Below, one piece after another: positions 41,496 through 50,810 of a stretch of 64,000 bases of DNA. Numbering within the stretch: the stretch's first letter is position 1; every line of letters starts with the position of its first letter. Source of the stretch: Martinezella multihospitum (GTDB lineage Bacteria; Pseudomonadota; Alphaproteobacteria; Rhizobiales; Rhizobiaceae); contig NZ_FMAG01000016.1 in NCBI RefSeq assembly GCF_900094585.1, positions 1 to 64,000 on the forward strand, read 5' to 3'. The notes below the pieces were generated by a model, which saw only the letters and a list, made by a program, of their open reading frames with translations, made no database searches and was not told where the DNA came from. Both the position numbers and the translations under genes were made by a program.

Positions 41496-42101
41496 TTGTC
41501 GGACGTGACAAACGCAGACAATACCAATGAACCCAGGCTGATCGTCGAAACCGGCCTTGACCAGCGCGTCGCCGCCATCATCGAGCCCGTTCTTGTGGGC
41601 ATGGGCTTCCGCCTGGTGCGCGTGCGCCTCCTCAATCTGAACGGCCTGACGCTGCAGATCATGACCGAGCGCAACGACGGCACCATGACCGTCGAGGACT
41701 GCGAAGAGGTCTCCACGGCCATTTCTCCGGTCCTTGATGTGGAAGATCCGATCGATAAGGCGTATCATCTTGAAGTGTCTTCGCCCGGCATCGACCGCCC
41801 GATGGTGCGAAAGTCGGATTTCCAGCGCTGGATCGGCCACATCGTCAAGTGCGAAACGTCGATCCTCGTTGACAACCGCAAGCGTTTCCGCGGCAAGATC
41901 GCCGCCGTCGACAATGACGGCTTCACGATCGAACGCGACCAGGTCGCCTATGGCGAGGAGCCCAAGGTGACCATTCCGTTCAGCACGCTGGCCGAAGCCA
42001 AGCTGATCCTGACGGACGATCTCATCCGCGACGCGCTGCGCGCCGACAAGCTGGCGAAAGCCGAGGCAGCGAACCAGAACGAAGCGGACGACCAGGAATA
42101 A
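41496..42101 (+). CDS. rimP: Ribosome maturation factor RimP
   Basis: RimP assists 30S subunit assembly. The 201-residue protein has the conserved IIEPVLVGMGFRLVRVRLL and the LEVSSPGIDRPM motif, then a C-terminal SH3-like domain. I chose the TTG at 41496, because GCAGGAG lies eight bases upstream; an ATG at 41469 would add nine residues without any ribosome-binding site. The last 20 residues are acidic and Ala-rich. It is the first gene of the cluster rimP-nusA-ylxR-infB, found in this order in many bacteria. Confidence 0.9.
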   Translation: MSDVTNADNTNEPRLIVETGLDQRVAAIIEPVLVGMGFRLVRVRLLNLNGLTLQIMTERNDGTMTVEDCEEVSTAISPVLDVEDPIDKAYHLEVSSPGIDRPMVRKSDFQRWIGHIVKCETSILVDNRKRFRGKIAAVDNDGFTIERDQVAYGEEPKVTIPFSTLAEAKLILTDDLIRDALRADKLAKAEAANQNEADDQE

Positions 42102-42163
42102 CCGATCAACGAACCGCCTGACGGAACGGGAACCCAAGGGCAGGAAGACGGAGACTAAAGACA

Positions 42164-43774
42164 ATGGCAGTCAGTGCGAACCGGCTAGAACTTCTGCAGA
42201 TCGCAGATGCAGTGGCGCGCGAAAAGGTCATCGACCGCGAGATCGTGCTTGCCGCAATGGCGGATGCGATCCAGAAGGCCGCGCGTTCGCGTTACGGTAC
42301 GGAATCGAACATCCGCGCCGACATCAACCCGAAGACGGGTGAAATTCGCCTGCAGCGTCTGCTCGAAGTGGTCGAGAAGGCCGAGGACTATTCCACGCAG
42401 ATCCCGCTGGAACTGGCCCGCGACCGCAATCCGGACGCAGCCCTTGGCGATTTCATCGCCGATCCGCTGCCGCCGATGGATTTCGGCCGCATCGCTGCCC
42501 AGTCGGCCAAGCAGGTCATCGTGCAGAAGGTGCGCGAAGCCGAGCGTGACCGCCAGTTCGACGAATTCAAGGATCGCGTCGGCGAAATCGTCAACGGCAC
42601 GGTCAAGCGCGTCGAATACGGCAACGTTATCGTCGACCTCGGCCGCGGTGAAGGCATCATTCGCCGCGACGAAATGATCCCGCGCGAAAACTTCCGCTAC
42701 GGCGACCGCGTCCGCGCCTATGTCTACGACGTCCGTCGCGAACAGCGCGGCCCGCAGATCTTCCTGTCGCGCACGCATCCGCAGTTCATGGTCAAGCTCT
42801 TCACCATGGAAGTGCCGGAAATCTACGACGGCATCATCCAGGTGAAGTCGGTGGCCCGCGATCCGGGCTCGCGCGCCAAGATCGCCGTCATCTCGAACGA
42901 CTCGTCGATCGATCCGGTCGGCGCCTGCGTCGGTATGCGCGGTTCGCGCGTTCAGGCCGTCGTCGGCGAGCTGCAGGGCGAAAAGATCGACATCATTCCC
43001 TGGTCCAGCGAGCCGGCGAACTTCGTCGTCAACGCGCTGCAGCCGGCGGAAGTCGCCAAGGTCGTTCTCGATGAGGATGCCGAGCGCATCGAAGTCGTGG
43101 TGCCGGACGAGCAGCTGTCGCTCGCCATCGGCCGCCGCGGCCAGAACGTTCGCCTCGCTTCGCAGCTGACCGGCTGGGATATCGACATCATGACGGAAGC
43201 CGAGGAATCGGAACGCCGCCAGAAGGAATTCAACGAACGCACCAACCTGTTCATGGACGCGCTCGACGTGGACGAAATGGTCGGGCAGGTCTTGGCCTCG
43301 GAAGGCTTTGCCGCCGTCGAGGAACTGGCCTATGTCGATCTCGACGAAATCTCCTCGATCGACGGTTTCGACGAAGACACCGCCCAGGAAATCCAGACCC
43401 GCGCCCGCGAATATCTCGAAAAGCTCGAGGCCGAAATGGACGAGAAGCGCAAGTCGCTCGGCGTTGCCGACGAACTGCGTGAGATCAATGGCATGACGGC
43501 GCAGATGATGGTTGCCCTCGGCGAGGACGGCATCAAGACGATCGAGGACTTCGCCGGCTGCGCCGCCGACGACCTCGTCGGCTGGTCCGAGCGCAAGAAC
43601 GGCGAGACGAAGAAGTTCGAAGGCCTGTTCTCCAAGCTCGAAGTCTCGCGCGTCGAAGCCGAACAGATGGTCGTGCAGGCCCGCCTGCTGGCCGGCTGGA
43701 TCACCGAAGCCGATCTCGCTACCGAAGCCGAAGAGGCATCGGAAGGTGAAGGCGAGGCCGAGCAGGAAGCATGA
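42164..43774 (+). CDS. nusA: Transcription termination/antitermination factor NusA
   Basis: NusA binds RNA polymerase and modulates pausing, termination and rRNA antitermination. The 536-residue protein has an N-terminal polymerase-binding domain and an S1 domain (about 130-200, GTVKRVEYGNVIVDLGRGEG). Two KH domains follow (PVGACVGMRGSRVQAVVGEL and LAIGRRGQNVRLASQLTG), then a C-terminal part with two helix-hairpin-helix-like acidic repeats. The stop codon overlaps the start of the ylxR gene (ATGATGA), so the two are translationally coupled. Confidence 0.97.
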   Translation: MAVSANRLELLQIADAVAREKVIDREIVLAAMADAIQKAARSRYGTESNIRADINPKTGEIRLQRLLEVVEKAEDYSTQIPLELARDRNPDAALGDFIADPLPPMDFGRIAAQSAKQVIVQKVREAERDRQFDEFKDRVGEIVNGTVKRVEYGNVIVDLGRGEGIIRRDEMIPRENFRYGDRVRAYVYDVRREQRGPQIFLSRTHPQFMVKLFTMEVPEIYDGIIQVKSVARDPGSRAKIAVISNDSSIDPVGACVGMRGSRVQAVVGELQGEKIDIIPWSSEPANFVVNALQPAEVAKVVLDEDAERIEVVVPDEQLSLAIGRRGQNVRLASQLTGWDIDIMTEAEESERRQKEFNERTNLFMDALDVDEMVGQVLASEGFAAVEELAYVDLDEISSIDGFDEDTAQEIQTRAREYLEKLEAEMDEKRKSLGVADELREINGMTAQMMVALGEDGIKTIEDFAGCAADDLVGWSERKNGETKKFEGLFSKLEVSRVEAEQMVVQARLLAGWITEADLATEAEEASEGEGEAEQEA

Positions 43775-44463
43775 TGAGCGCAGAGGGGCCGAAGGCTGCA
43801 CCCGAAGACGACGATCTTGCGGGTGACGGCACAAATGGCCGTATGTGCATCGTAACACGCGAAAGCGGATCGCCAGATGAGCTGATCCGCTTCGTCGCCG
43901 CTCCGGACGGAACCGTGGTTCCGGATCTGAAGCGGCAGCTGCCGGGACGCGGATGCTGGGTCAAGGTCGACCGGGCACTCGTGGACAAGGCAGTGGCAAA
44001 GAAGTTGTTCTCCCGCGCCCTGAAGGCGGAGGTGACCGCGCCGAGCGATCTCGGCGCCACCGTCGACCGCCTGCTTGCGGCGCAACTGGCCGGGATGATG
44101 AACATGGCACGCAAGGCGGGCCAGTTCGTATCCGGCTCGTCGAAGGTGGACGGCGCCGTTCGCAACGGCTCGGCACTTGCCGTGTTCCATGCGATGAACG
44201 CCGCCGCCGATGGCGTGCGCAAGATCGACCAGGCGCGCAAGGCCTGGCATCTCGGCATGGAGACCGAAGCAGTAATACCGTCCTTCCGTGTCTTTACGGA
44301 GGCGGAAATGGACGAACTGATGGGCCAGAATGCTTTTATCCATGCCGCAGCGCTTGCAGGGCAGGCGGGTGAGGGTGTAGTGAAGCGCGCAAACCTGCTC
44401 GAACGGTACCGCAACGGCGGTCAGTCCCGGGCAACGGGCGGCGCTGGCCGGCGAAAACAATGA
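43771..44463 (+). CDS. YlxR/L7Ae fusion RNA-binding protein
   Basis: The 230-residue protein joins an N-terminal YlxR (DUF448) domain (about 25-95, with GRMCIVTRESGSPDELIRFV and LPGRGCWV) to a C-terminal L7Ae-like domain (about 100-200, ARKAGQFVSGSSKVDGAV). Both bind RNA. This fusion between nusA and infB is typical of alphaproteobacteria; elsewhere the two domains are separate genes. The first ATG at 43771 overlaps the nusA stop. The C-terminus is basic. Confidence 0.9.
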   Translation: MMSAEGPKAAPEDDDLAGDGTNGRMCIVTRESGSPDELIRFVAAPDGTVVPDLKRQLPGRGCWVKVDRALVDKAVAKKLFSRALKAEVTAPSDLGATVDRLLAAQLAGMMNMARKAGQFVSGSSKVDGAVRNGSALAVFHAMNAAADGVRKIDQARKAWHLGMETEAVIPSFRVFTEAEMDELMGQNAFIHAAALAGQAGEGVVKRANLLERYRNGGQSRATGGAGRRKQ

Positions 44464-44564
44464 CGCGGTCACCGGCCTTTGCCGGACGCCTCATTAAGGT
44501 ACATGCATTGAACGACAGGGTCTGACGGACTATTCCGTACCCTGTCCGAAGGAACAGGAACGGA

Positions 44565-47312
44565 ATGACCGACAATCAAGACGACAAGACGCTGAGTGTT
44601 TCGGGTAAGAAGACCCTCACCTTGAAACCTTCAGGCGTAAACCAGGGCACCGTGCGCCAGGACATGGGCCGCGGTCGCACCAAGGCGGTCGTGGTTGAGA
44701 CCCGTAAACGCCGCCCGCTACGTCCTGAAGACGAAAAGCCAATCACGCCGACGACGACAGCAGCGCCATCGGTGACACGCGTCGCCGAGCCGACACCGCA
44801 GCCGCCGCGCCCGCCGCAGCCGGCTCCGCGCATTCATCAGCCTGGCGGCCAGCAGCAGCGGCCGGCACAATCCAACCAGGGCTATCAGCAGCGCCCGCAG
44901 CAGGAGCGCTCGTCGCGTCCGGTGGTCCTGAACCATCTGTCGGCCGACGAGATGGATGCTCGTCGCCGCGCGCTGGCTGACGCACAGGCTCGCGATGCCG
45001 CGGACGCCGTTCGTCGCGCCGAGGAAGAAGCCCGTCGCAGGGTGGAAGAAGAAGCACGCCGCGTCGCCGAACAGGCCGAAGCCGTCCGCCGTGCCGCCGA
45101 AGAGGCTGCCCAGGCCGCGGAAGCAGCCAAGGTCGCTGAACAGGCTCCGGCCGCTCCGGTCGAGGCGAAGGTTGAAGCTCCGAAGCCGGCTACGCAGCCT
45201 GCTCCGGCGCCGGCCGTTGCGCGCCGCCCGGATGCGTCTACTCCGCAGTCTGCCCGCCCCGGCGCTGCAGCCACGGAAGCACCGGCCAATCGCCGCCGCC
45301 CCGGCAACGAGGAAGAGGAAAGCCGTGGCCCGTCCCGCGGTGCTCCGATCCGCGGCAAGGTCACCCGGCCTGAGCCGGCCAAGCCCGTCACCACGCGTCC
45401 GAAGACCGAGGACGAGCGGCGCCGCGGCAAGCTGACGGTCACGACGGCCGATGTCGATGAAGACGGCAACGCACGCGGTCGCTCGCTTTCGGCCATGCGC
45501 CGCCGCCAGGAAAAGTTCCGCCGCAGCCAGATGCAGGAAACGCGCGAAAAGATCTCGCGTGAAGTCGTGCTGCCCGAGACCATCACCATTCAGGAATTGT
45601 CGCAGCGCATGTCCGAACGCGCCGTCGACGTCATCAAGTACCTGATGAAGGAAGGTCAGATGATGAAGCCGGGCGACGTCATCGACGCCGATCTGGCAGA
45701 ACTCATCGCCGGCGAATTCGGCCACACGGTCAAGCGCGTTTCGGAATCCGACGTCGAACAGGGCATCTTCAACGTTGCCGACGAGGAAGGCGAACTGGTT
45801 TCGCGTCCGCCGGTCGTTACCATCATGGGTCACGTCGACCACGGCAAGACCTCGCTGCTCGACGCCATCCGCCATGCCAACGTGGTAGCCGGCGAAGCCG
45901 GTGGCATCACCCAGCATATCGGTGCCTATCAGGTCGAGCAGAACGGTCAGAAGATCACCTTCATCGATACGCCCGGCCACGCCGCCTTCACGGCGATGCG
46001 TGCCCGCGGCGCCCAGGCGACCGACATCGCGATCCTGGTGGTTGCTGCCGACGACAGCGTGATGCCGCAGACGATCGAATCGATCAACCACGCCAAGGCG
46101 GCCGGTGTTCCGATCATCGTGGCGATCAACAAGATCGACAAGCACGAAGCCAATCCGCAGAAGGTCCGCACGGAACTGCTGCAGCACGAAGTCTTCGTCG
46201 AATCCATGGGCGGTGAAGTGCTCGACGTGGAAGTCTCCGCGAAGAACCGCACCAACCTCGACAAGCTGCTCGAAGCCATCCTGCTGCAGGCGGAAATCCT
46301 TGACCTCAAGGCCAATCCGAACCGCACGGCCGAAGGCACCGTCATCGAAGCCCAGCTCGATCGCGGCCGCGGTTCCGTCGCCACCGTGCTCGTGCAGAAG
46401 GGCACGCTGCGTCCTGGCCAGATCGTCGTTGCCGGCGATCAGTGGGGCCGCGTTCGTGCGCTCGTCAACGACAAGGGTGAGCATGTGAAGGAAGCGGGCC
46501 CGGCCATGCCGGTCGAACTGCTCGGCCTTTCCGGCGCACCGCAGGCCGGCGACAAGTTCGCCGTCGTCGAAAGCGAAAGCCGTGCCCGCGAGATCTCGGA
46601 ATACCGCCAGCGCCTCACCCGCGACAAGGCGGCTGCCCGTCTGTCCGGCCAGCGCGGCTCGCTCGAGCAGATGATGACGCAGCTGCAGGCTGTCGGCGTG
46701 AAGGAATTCCCGCTGGTTATCAAGGGCGACGTGCAGGGCTCGATCGAAGCCATTGCCGGTGCTCTCGAAAAGCTCGGCACCGACGAGGTCCGTGCTCGCA
46801 TCGTCCATTCGGGTGCCGGCGGCATCACCGAGTCGGACGTCTCGCTGGCGGAAGCCTCCAATGCGGCCATCATCGGCTTCAACGTCCGCGCCAATGCGCA
46901 GGCACGTCAGTTCGCCGAGCGTCAGGGCATCGAGATCCGCTACTACAACATCATCTACGACCTGGTGGATGACGTGAAGGCAGCGATGTCGGGTCTCCTG
47001 TCGCCGGAGCGTCGCGAAACCTTCCTCGGCAATGCCGAGATCCTCGAGGTGTTCAACATCACGAAGGTCGGCAAGGTCGCGGGTTGCCGTGTCACCGAAG
47101 GCAAGGTCGAGCGTGGCGTCGGTGTTCGCCTCGTTCGCGACAACGTCGTCATCCACGAAGGCAAGCTCAAGACGCTCAAGCGCTTCAAGGACGAAGTGTC
47201 CGAAGTCAATGTCGGTCAGGAATGCGGCATGGCCTTCGAGAACTACGAAGATATCCGCGCCGGCGACACCATCGAGTGCTTCCGCGTCGAGCATATCACC
47301 CGTACGCTCTAA
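44565..47312 (+). CDS. infB: Translation initiation factor IF-2
   Basis: IF-2 is the GTPase that brings initiator tRNA to the 30S subunit. The 915-residue protein has a long N-terminal region (1-400) rich in Pro, Ala, Arg and Glu, with an Ala/Glu/Arg-rich helix around 125-205. It also has an IF2N domain, the G domain (GHVDHGKTSLLDAIR, DTPGHAAF, NKIDK) and domains II-IV. The C-terminus ends EHITRTL. The unusual length of the N-terminal part is common in rhizobia. A good terminator follows directly, although rbfA and truB lie 0.8 kb downstream. Confidence 0.97.
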   Translation: MTDNQDDKTLSVSGKKTLTLKPSGVNQGTVRQDMGRGRTKAVVVETRKRRPLRPEDEKPITPTTTAAPSVTRVAEPTPQPPRPPQPAPRIHQPGGQQQRPAQSNQGYQQRPQQERSSRPVVLNHLSADEMDARRRALADAQARDAADAVRRAEEEARRRVEEEARRVAEQAEAVRRAAEEAAQAAEAAKVAEQAPAAPVEAKVEAPKPATQPAPAPAVARRPDASTPQSARPGAAATEAPANRRRPGNEEEESRGPSRGAPIRGKVTRPEPAKPVTTRPKTEDERRRGKLTVTTADVDEDGNARGRSLSAMRRRQEKFRRSQMQETREKISREVVLPETITIQELSQRMSERAVDVIKYLMKEGQMMKPGDVIDADLAELIAGEFGHTVKRVSESDVEQGIFNVADEEGELVSRPPVVTIMGHVDHGKTSLLDAIRHANVVAGEAGGITQHIGAYQVEQNGQKITFIDTPGHAAFTAMRARGAQATDIAILVVAADDSVMPQTIESINHAKAAGVPIIVAINKIDKHEANPQKVRTELLQHEVFVESMGGEVLDVEVSAKNRTNLDKLLEAILLQAEILDLKANPNRTAEGTVIEAQLDRGRGSVATVLVQKGTLRPGQIVVAGDQWGRVRALVNDKGEHVKEAGPAMPVELLGLSGAPQAGDKFAVVESESRAREISEYRQRLTRDKAAARLSGQRGSLEQMMTQLQAVGVKEFPLVIKGDVQGSIEAIAGALEKLGTDEVRARIVHSGAGGITESDVSLAEASNAAIIGFNVRANAQARQFAERQGIEIRYYNIIYDLVDDVKAAMSGLLSPERRETFLGNAEILEVFNITKVGKVAGCRVTEGKVERGVGVRLVRDNVVIHEGKLKTLKRFKDEVSEVNVGQECGMAFENYEDIRAGDTIECFRVEHITRTL

Positions 47313-47336
47313 GCAATCTTCGATTTGCAAGACATC

Positions 47337-47365
47337 AAAACCGCCGGCGAAACCGGCGGTTTTTT
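47337..47365 (+). terminator. Rho-independent terminator of infB
   Basis: A stem ACCGCCGG / CCGGCGGT with a CGAAA loop is flanked by AAAA before and TTTTTT after. It lies 24 bases after the infB stop codon and separates infB from the YcxB-like gene. Confidence 0.88.
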
Positions 47366-47398
47366 CTTGGATCCCGGCGAACACGAGGAAGCATCGAC

Positions 47399-48007
47399 GT
47401 GACTGCAATGCTCGAAGATGACAACAGGATCGTCGTCTCCTTCGTTCGCCAGCCAAGCGAACATGTCGCTGTCATGTGGCAGGCAGGGCAACGCCTTGCC
47501 CTTCGCCACCCTCCGAACGCGCATAACCGGGCAGCTTGGCGGTTCGTCTCCGCAATCGGTGTCGGCGCGGGCTTCCCGGTGCTGTTCTACTTGTTGCGCG
47601 CTTACGTCTTTGTTCCCGTATTCGGATTGTCGCCATCCATGGATTTGGGCGACATGGCGATCATCTGGCTCGTGCCGACTCTGATCATCTATGTGCTCAT
47701 CCTGATCTATTCCCGGTGGGCAACGCGGCGGCGCACGGCGACGATGCGATCGCGCATACGTCCCGATGTTACCATTACGGTAACGATCACATCTGAGGGC
47801 GGCTCCTGGAATTCGGAGCATACATCGATTTGGCTTGGCTGGCGCGAGATCCGGGACATCGGTCGCCGCAATGGGCGGATTGAATTCGATACGGAGTCCT
47901 TCGTCACCTATATTCCGGCATCCGCTTTTGCCGATGAGGCCGCGCAGCAGGCCGCATTCGCAAGGATTCTCGGCTTCTGGCGGGCCGCAAACCCTGTCCA
48001 GCCTTGA
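47399..48007 (+). CDS. YcxB-like membrane protein
   Basis: The 202-residue protein has two membrane segments (about 47-73 and 84-104), followed by a cytoplasmic C-terminal domain. The C-terminal part, SWNSEHTSIWLGWREIRDIG followed by ESFVTYIPASAFAD, resembles the YcxB-like domain, whose function is unknown. The start is probably the GTG at 47399, with GAGGA upstream; an ATG three codons later is an alternative. It sits between infB and rbfA, which are usually adjacent or nearly so, and lies 70 bases before rbfA. Confidence 0.72.
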   Translation: MTAMLEDDNRIVVSFVRQPSEHVAVMWQAGQRLALRHPPNAHNRAAWRFVSAIGVGAGFPVLFYLLRAYVFVPVFGLSPSMDLGDMAIIWLVPTLIIYVLILIYSRWATRRRTATMRSRIRPDVTITVTITSEGGSWNSEHTSIWLGWREIRDIGRRNGRIEFDTESFVTYIPASAFADEAAQQAAFARILGFWRAANPVQP

Positions 48008-48077
48008 CCTTTGCGCCGGATCGAGTCATTTCACCCGCTTTATCGCGTCCCTGGGGGACGCTGCTAACGGAACAACC

Positions 48078-48485
48078 ATGACCAGACCAACTTCTTCCGC
48101 GCCTTCGCAGCGCATGCTTCGCGTCGGCGAGCAGGTGCGCTCAGCGATCACGCAGGTCCTGCAGCGCGGCGAAGTGCGCGACGACCTGATCGAGCGCACC
48201 GTGATTTCCATTTCCGAAGTGCGCATGTCGCCCGATCTGAAGATCGCGACCGCCTTCGTAACCCCGCTCGGCGTTTCCGACCATGCCGCCGTCATCGAGG
48301 CGCTGAACCGCCATGCGAAATATATCCGTGGCCGCCTCGGTCCGCAGCTTCGCCAGATGAAGTACATGCCGGAAGTGCGCTTCCGCGACGATACGAGCTT
48401 CGACAATTACAAGAAGATCGACGCATTGCTGCGTTCGCCCGAGGTCAGCCGCGATCTCGAAGACGATAACGACCAAGATCAATAA
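48078..48485 (+). CDS. rbfA: Ribosome-binding factor A
   Basis: RbfA is a KH-fold factor that binds the 30S subunit and helps 16S rRNA 5' end maturation, especially in the cold. The 135-residue protein shows RVGEQVRSAITQVLQRGEVR, ISISEVRMSPDLKIATAFV and the conserved end PEVRFRDDTSFDNYKKID. The acidic tail (DLEDDNDQDQ) is a local extension. The ATG at 48078 gives the normal length; the frame is open further upstream through the YcxB-like gene. truB follows 12 bases later. Confidence 0.95.
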   Translation: MTRPTSSAPSQRMLRVGEQVRSAITQVLQRGEVRDDLIERTVISISEVRMSPDLKIATAFVTPLGVSDHAAVIEALNRHAKYIRGRLGPQLRQMKYMPEVRFRDDTSFDNYKKIDALLRSPEVSRDLEDDNDQDQ

Positions 48486-48497
48486 CAGAGACAGAGA

Positions 48498-49430
48498 ATG
48501 TCCAAACCACGCAAGCCCAAGGGCCGCCCGATTTCGGGCTGGCTCATCCTCGACAAGCCGATTGATTTCGGCTCGACCGAAGCCGTCTCCAAGATCAAGT
48601 GGCTGTTCAAGGCCCAGAAGGCCGGCCATGCCGGCACGCTCGATCCGCTCGCATCCGGCATGCTGCCGGTCGCGCTCGGCGACGCCACCAAGACGGTCCC
48701 CTACGTCATGGATGGCCGCAAGATCTATGAATTCACCGTGAGTTGGGGCGAGGAACGCGCTTCCGACGACCTCGAAGGCGAAGTGACCGCGACCTCCGAC
48801 AAGCGTCCGAGCGAAGAGGATATTCGCGCGCTGCTGCCGAACTATACCGGCGTCATCCAACAGATCCCGCCGCAGTTCTCCGCGATCAAGATATCAGGCG
48901 AACGCGCCTATGACCTCGCCCGCGAAGGCGAAACGGTCGAGATCCCCTCGCGCGAAGTCGAAATCTTCCGCCTGACGCTGCTCGCCTGCCCGGACGCCAA
49001 CACGGCACATTTCGAAGTCGAATGCGGCAAGGGCACCTATGTGCGCGCGCTTGCCCGCGATTTCGGCCGCGATCTCGGCTGCTATGGCCATATTTCCGGC
49101 CTGCGCCGCAGCTTCGTTGCCCCCTTCGCAGAGGAGGCGATGGTGCCGCTTGCCGATCTTGTGGCGCTGGAAGAGATCGAAGACGCGGACGAACGGCTCG
49201 CAGCCCTCGATGCGCTGCTGATCGACACGGCGGAAGCCCTCTCTTCGCTGCCACATCTCGTCATCAGCGATGACCAGGCACACCGCCTGAAAATGGGCAA
49301 CCCGATCCTGGTGCGCGGCCGCGATGCGCCGGTTGCCGAAACCGAGGCCTATGCCACGGCACGCGGCAAGCTGATCGCCATCGGCGAGATCGGCCAAGGC
49401 GAATTCCGCCCGAAGCGCGTCTTCGGCTGA
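48498..49430 (+). CDS. truB: tRNA pseudouridine-55 synthase
   Basis: TruB makes pseudouridine 55 in the T-loop of tRNAs. The 310-residue protein has the catalytic motif KAGHAGTLDPLASGMLPVAL with the nucleophilic Asp, VSWGEERASDDLEGEV and the late motif CGKGTYVRALARDFGRDLG. A C-terminal PUA-like domain (about 235-305) follows, with HRLKMGNPILVRG. It starts 12 bases after rbfA and has the ribosome-binding site AGAGA; the two are one operon, as in many bacteria. Confidence 0.96.
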   Translation: MSKPRKPKGRPISGWLILDKPIDFGSTEAVSKIKWLFKAQKAGHAGTLDPLASGMLPVALGDATKTVPYVMDGRKIYEFTVSWGEERASDDLEGEVTATSDKRPSEEDIRALLPNYTGVIQQIPPQFSAIKISGERAYDLAREGETVEIPSREVEIFRLTLLACPDANTAHFEVECGKGTYVRALARDFGRDLGCYGHISGLRRSFVAPFAEEAMVPLADLVALEEIEDADERLAALDALLIDTAEALSSLPHLVISDDQAHRLKMGNPILVRGRDAPVAETEAYATARGKLIAIGEIGQGEFRPKRVFG

Positions 49431-49524
49431 CCTGCTGCCGGCCAAAAAAAGGCGGCTATTGCAGGGTTATAGCGATGCGATATGCTCCCCGGCGGGCCAT
49501 GACGGCCCGTTCAAGGGGGAGAAG

Positions 49525-50376
49525 ATGCGCAGAGCTACCATCGGCATACTGACGTTCCTTTCATTGTTCCTCACAGTCGCAAGCGCGCATTCCGCCGAGC
49601 GCTGGGCCGGGCTGCCACCCTTTCCGCCGATGCCGCAGCCGAAGGCGAGCGGCATGGCCGATGTCAACGACATCAAGATGTATTATGCCGAATATGGCGC
49701 GGGCGACCCGATCCTCTTCATCCATGGCGGCCTCGGGAACGCCGACGTCTGGGGCGCTCAGGTCGCCGATTTCGCTAAGGATCATCTCGTCATCGTCGCC
49801 GACAGCCGCGGGCATGGCCGCTCGACGCGCAGCCAGCAGCCGTTCGGCTACGATCTGATGACTTCGGATTACGTGGCGCTGCTCGACTATCTGAAGATCG
49901 GCAAGGTGACGCTGGTCGGATGGTCCGATGGCGGCATCATCGGCATCGACATGGCGATGAAACATCCCGAAAAGCTGACCCGCGTGATCGCGCAAGCCGC
50001 CAATGTCACGACCGACGGCGTGAAGCCCAACGTCATGAGCAACAAGACCTTCAACGACTACATCAACGTCGCCGGCGAGTATTACAAGAAGCTGTCGCCG
50101 ACCCCGAACGAATATGACGCCTTCGTCAACCAGATCTCGCAGATGTGGGCGACGCAGCCGGCATGGACCGCAGCCGACCTTGGAAAGATCACGGTGCCGG
50201 TGACGCTTGCCATCGGCGACCATGACGAGGCGGTTAAACTCGACCATACTGAGATGATGGCGAAGGAGATACCGGGCGCGAAGCTCGTCATCCTGAAGGA
50301 CGCCAGCCATTTCGCCATGCTGCAGGATCCCGAGGGCTATGATGCGATGATCCGGGATGCCATGGCGGGACGCTGA
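49525..50376 (+). CDS. Secreted alpha/beta hydrolase
   Basis: The 283-residue protein has a signal peptide (about 1-21, ILTFLSLFLTVASAHSA) and an alpha/beta hydrolase fold. Family marks are PILFIHGGLGNADVW, SRGHGRSTRSQQPFGYDL, the nucleophile Ser in GWSDGG, Asp in IGDHDEAV and His in DASHFAML. I chose the ATG at 49525 because GGGGGAG lies just upstream. The substrate is unknown; esterase or peptidase activity is possible. It interrupts truB and rpsO, which are neighbours in many bacteria. Confidence 0.85.
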   Translation: MRRATIGILTFLSLFLTVASAHSAERWAGLPPFPPMPQPKASGMADVNDIKMYYAEYGAGDPILFIHGGLGNADVWGAQVADFAKDHLVIVADSRGHGRSTRSQQPFGYDLMTSDYVALLDYLKIGKVTLVGWSDGGIIGIDMAMKHPEKLTRVIAQAANVTTDGVKPNVMSNKTFNDYINVAGEYYKKLSPTPNEYDAFVNQISQMWATQPAWTAADLGKITVPVTLAIGDHDEAVKLDHTEMMAKEIPGAKLVILKDASHFAMLQDPEGYDAMIRDAMAGR

Positions 50377-50540
50377 AAAGGCCTGGGAAACCTCCCGAGG
50401 GAGAACCCTCTTTCCATTGGCGCTCATTTGGTTTATAGGCAGCGCCAGCATCGGGCGTGCCTGATTGCATTCGCGGCCAATGCTGGACGACATCCCGGCG
50501 TTTGGCGACTTTAATCTCCTCTCATAGAAAGGACCATCCG

Positions 50541-50810
50541 ATGTCGATCACTGCTGAGCGCAAGGCTGCGCTGATCAAGGAATACGCTACCGCCGAAGGC
50601 GACACCGGTTCTCCGGAAGTCCAGGTTGCGATCCTGACCGAGCGCATCAACAACCTCACGGACCACTTCAAGGACCACAAGAAGGACAACCACTCGCGTC
50701 GTGGCCTTCTGACGATGGTTTCCAGCCGCCGCTCGCTTCTTGACTACCTCAAGAAGAAGGACGAAGGCCGTTACACCAAGCTGATCAACAGCCTCGGTAT
50801 CCGCCGCTAA
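50541..50810 (+). CDS. rpsO: Ribosomal protein S15
   Basis: S15 is an early-binding 30S protein that organises the central domain of 16S rRNA. The 89-residue protein has the usual GDTGSPEVQVAILTERINNL and HSRRGLLTMVSSRRSLLDYL, and ends SLGIRR. The ATG at 50541 has AAAGGA upstream. A 14-bp hairpin without a T-run follows, then pnp, an arrangement known to allow RNase III processing and Pnp autoregulation in E. coli. Confidence 0.98.
   Translation: MSITAERKAALIKEYATAEGDTGSPEVQVAILTERINNLTDHFKDHKKDNHSRRGLLTMVSSRRSLLDYLKKKDEGRYTKLINSLGIRR

Noticed and set aside
44718..47456. 912-residue open frame antisense to infB
   Set aside because: It is the mirror of a GC-rich coding region with biased third positions. 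It has no family motif, while the plus strand encodes complete IF-2.
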